The notes beneath the pieces are model-generated. The model was not told the DNA's origin. It was given only the letters and a program-made list of their open reading frames with translations, and did no database searches. From assembly GCA_030838025.1 (NCBI GenBank), contig JAUTXM010000261.1, forward strand, positions 1 through 7,953: a DNA stretch of 7,953 bases. The letters run 5' to 3'. Made by a program: the position numbers and the translations under genes. This DNA comes from Acidimicrobiaceae bacterium (GTDB taxonomy: Bacteria; Actinomycetota; Acidimicrobiia; Acidimicrobiales; Palsa-688). Below, in pieces: positions 7,693-7,953 of this stretch (the first letter of the stretch is position 1; every line of letters begins with the position of its first letter).

Positions 7693-7766
7693 GTGTACGC
7701 CACGTGGGTTTTACAGCTTTGGCGACAGTGTGGGATACACCGTTTCGGAGGCTGTGTACGTCACAC
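7693..7766. repeat. Three 13-bp GTGT-N5-ACAC-like sites in the element end
   Basis: Three hyphenated palindromes lie between the rarA junction and the putative recombinase gene: GTGTACGCCACGT (7693-7705, imperfect right half), GTGTGGGATACAC (7728-7740) and GTGTACGTCACAC (7754-7766). The first and third also form a direct repeat, GTGTACG(C/T)CAC, 11 bases with one mismatch. GGTGTA (7692-7697) and TACACC (7736-7741) form an inverted pair across the first two. Clusters of this kind are typical of recombinase core/arm sites or of operators for an element-encoded regulator; which applies here is inference. Confidence 0.55.
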
Positions 7767-7773
7767 TCGGGCG

Positions 7774-7953
7774 GTGACTTCCAGCGGGGTTGGCGGCCCC
7801 TTCTCCTCGCCGGACGATCTTCGGGTTCAGGTCGTGAATCATCGGGACGGGCGTCGCTCGTGGGTGGTTCTCGATGCGGCTTCCGGTTGTGTTCATACCC
7901 GGGCTGATCGGTTCCTCGCCCGCTTCGATGAGGGGACGCAGGGGACTTACGCC
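7774..7953 (+). CDS. Putative tyrosine recombinase/integrase, N-terminal fragment (runs off window)
   Basis: An open frame starts at GTG 7774 and is still open at the window edge, giving 60 residues. No stop interrupts the frame back to a TAG at 7690, so GTG 7693 is an alternative start; no clear ribosome binding site was seen for either, and GTG 7834 is a further option. The visible part has the pattern SWVVLDAASGCVHTRADRF followed by LARFDEGTQGTYA. This resembles the N-terminus of tyrosine recombinases of Tn554-like and RIT-type elements, where a short strand-rich lead is followed by a core-binding SAM-like domain containing a (S/T)xxTxxxYA segment. The catalytic R-H-R-Y residues would lie beyond the window, so the assignment rests on N-terminal resemblance and location only. 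Codon use is GC-rich like the host, suggesting an element adapted to similar genomes. Confidence 0.5.
   Translation, partial: MTSSGVGGPFSSPDDLRVQVVNHRDGRRSWVVLDAASGCVHTRADRFLARFDEGTQGTYA

Larger units (their letters stand above)
7674..7953. mobile_element. Left end of an integrative element inserted in rarA (right end outside window)
   Basis: Everything after base 7673 lacks similarity to the interrupted rarA. The first 100 bases (7674-7773) are richer in A/T than the flanking genes, carry clustered short repeats and show no convincing gene, as expected for an element end. They are followed by a frame resembling a recombinase N-terminus that reads away from the junction. I infer an element carrying a tyrosine recombinase near its end, perhaps of the Tn554-like or recombinase-in-trio (RIT) kind. 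Terminal inverted repeats, target duplication, cargo and the second junction cannot be seen because the window ends at 7953. The junction could be a few bases either side of 7673. Confidence 0.6.

Noticed and set aside
7674..7780. Simple frameshift or sequencing error in rarA
   Set aside because: All three forward frames after 7673 were read and none contains the EIHRFNK continuation or any later RarA block, so an indel cannot explain the break.
7302..7907. A single 201-residue protein combining a RarA N-terminus with a novel C-terminus
   Set aside because: The frame stays open by chance past 7673. The C-terminal part has no recognisable features and overlaps the repeat-bearing element end and a better recombinase-like frame.
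1..7953. tRNA, rRNA or CRISPR array
   Set aside because: No cloverleaf-like segment, rRNA-like stretch or regularly spaced repeat was seen in any gap.

Overview
The window is high-GC DNA with densely packed genes, all on the plus strand. It looks like an actinobacterial chromosome, possibly an uncultured Acidimicrobiia-like lineage. The evidence is an amtB-glnK-glnD nitrogen operon in the actinobacterial order, a bifunctional Rel upstream of hisS, and a rarA gene in the same neighbourhood. Species assignment is not possible from the sequence alone.

Layout: (1) 1-1818 is the 3' three-quarters of a bifunctional (p)ppGpp synthetase/hydrolase (rel), cut by the left edge. (2) 1819-2017 is a gap holding a very GC-rich palindromic structure and then the only AT-rich patch of the area, a likely promoter region for hisS. 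(3) 2018-3325 is a complete hisS (histidyl-tRNA synthetase). (4) 3326-3385 is a 60-base gap with a perfect 7-bp hairpin directly upstream of the amtB ribosome binding site. (5) 3386-7264 holds amtB, glnK and glnD, which overlap one another and probably form one translationally coupled operon. AmtB imports ammonium, GlnK (PII) gates it and signals nitrogen status, and GlnD modifies and demodifies GlnK in response to glutamine. (6) 7326-7673 is the start of rarA (mgsA), a replication-associated AAA+ ATPase.

The unusual part is the right end. The rarA frame is normal through Walker A and up to the aspartate of Walker B, then stops resembling RarA exactly after base 7673. The remaining 280 bases look foreign: an AT-richer, repeat-bearing leader of about 100 bp with three 13-bp GTGT-N5-AC(A/G)(C/T) sites, followed by an open frame from 7774 to the edge. 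Its 60 visible residues resemble the N-terminus of a tyrosine recombinase/integrase. The simplest reading is an integrative element, carrying its recombinase gene close to its end, inserted into the Walker B codons of rarA. Only the left end is visible, so element family, size and right junction cannot be determined here, and an assembly chimera has to be excluded.
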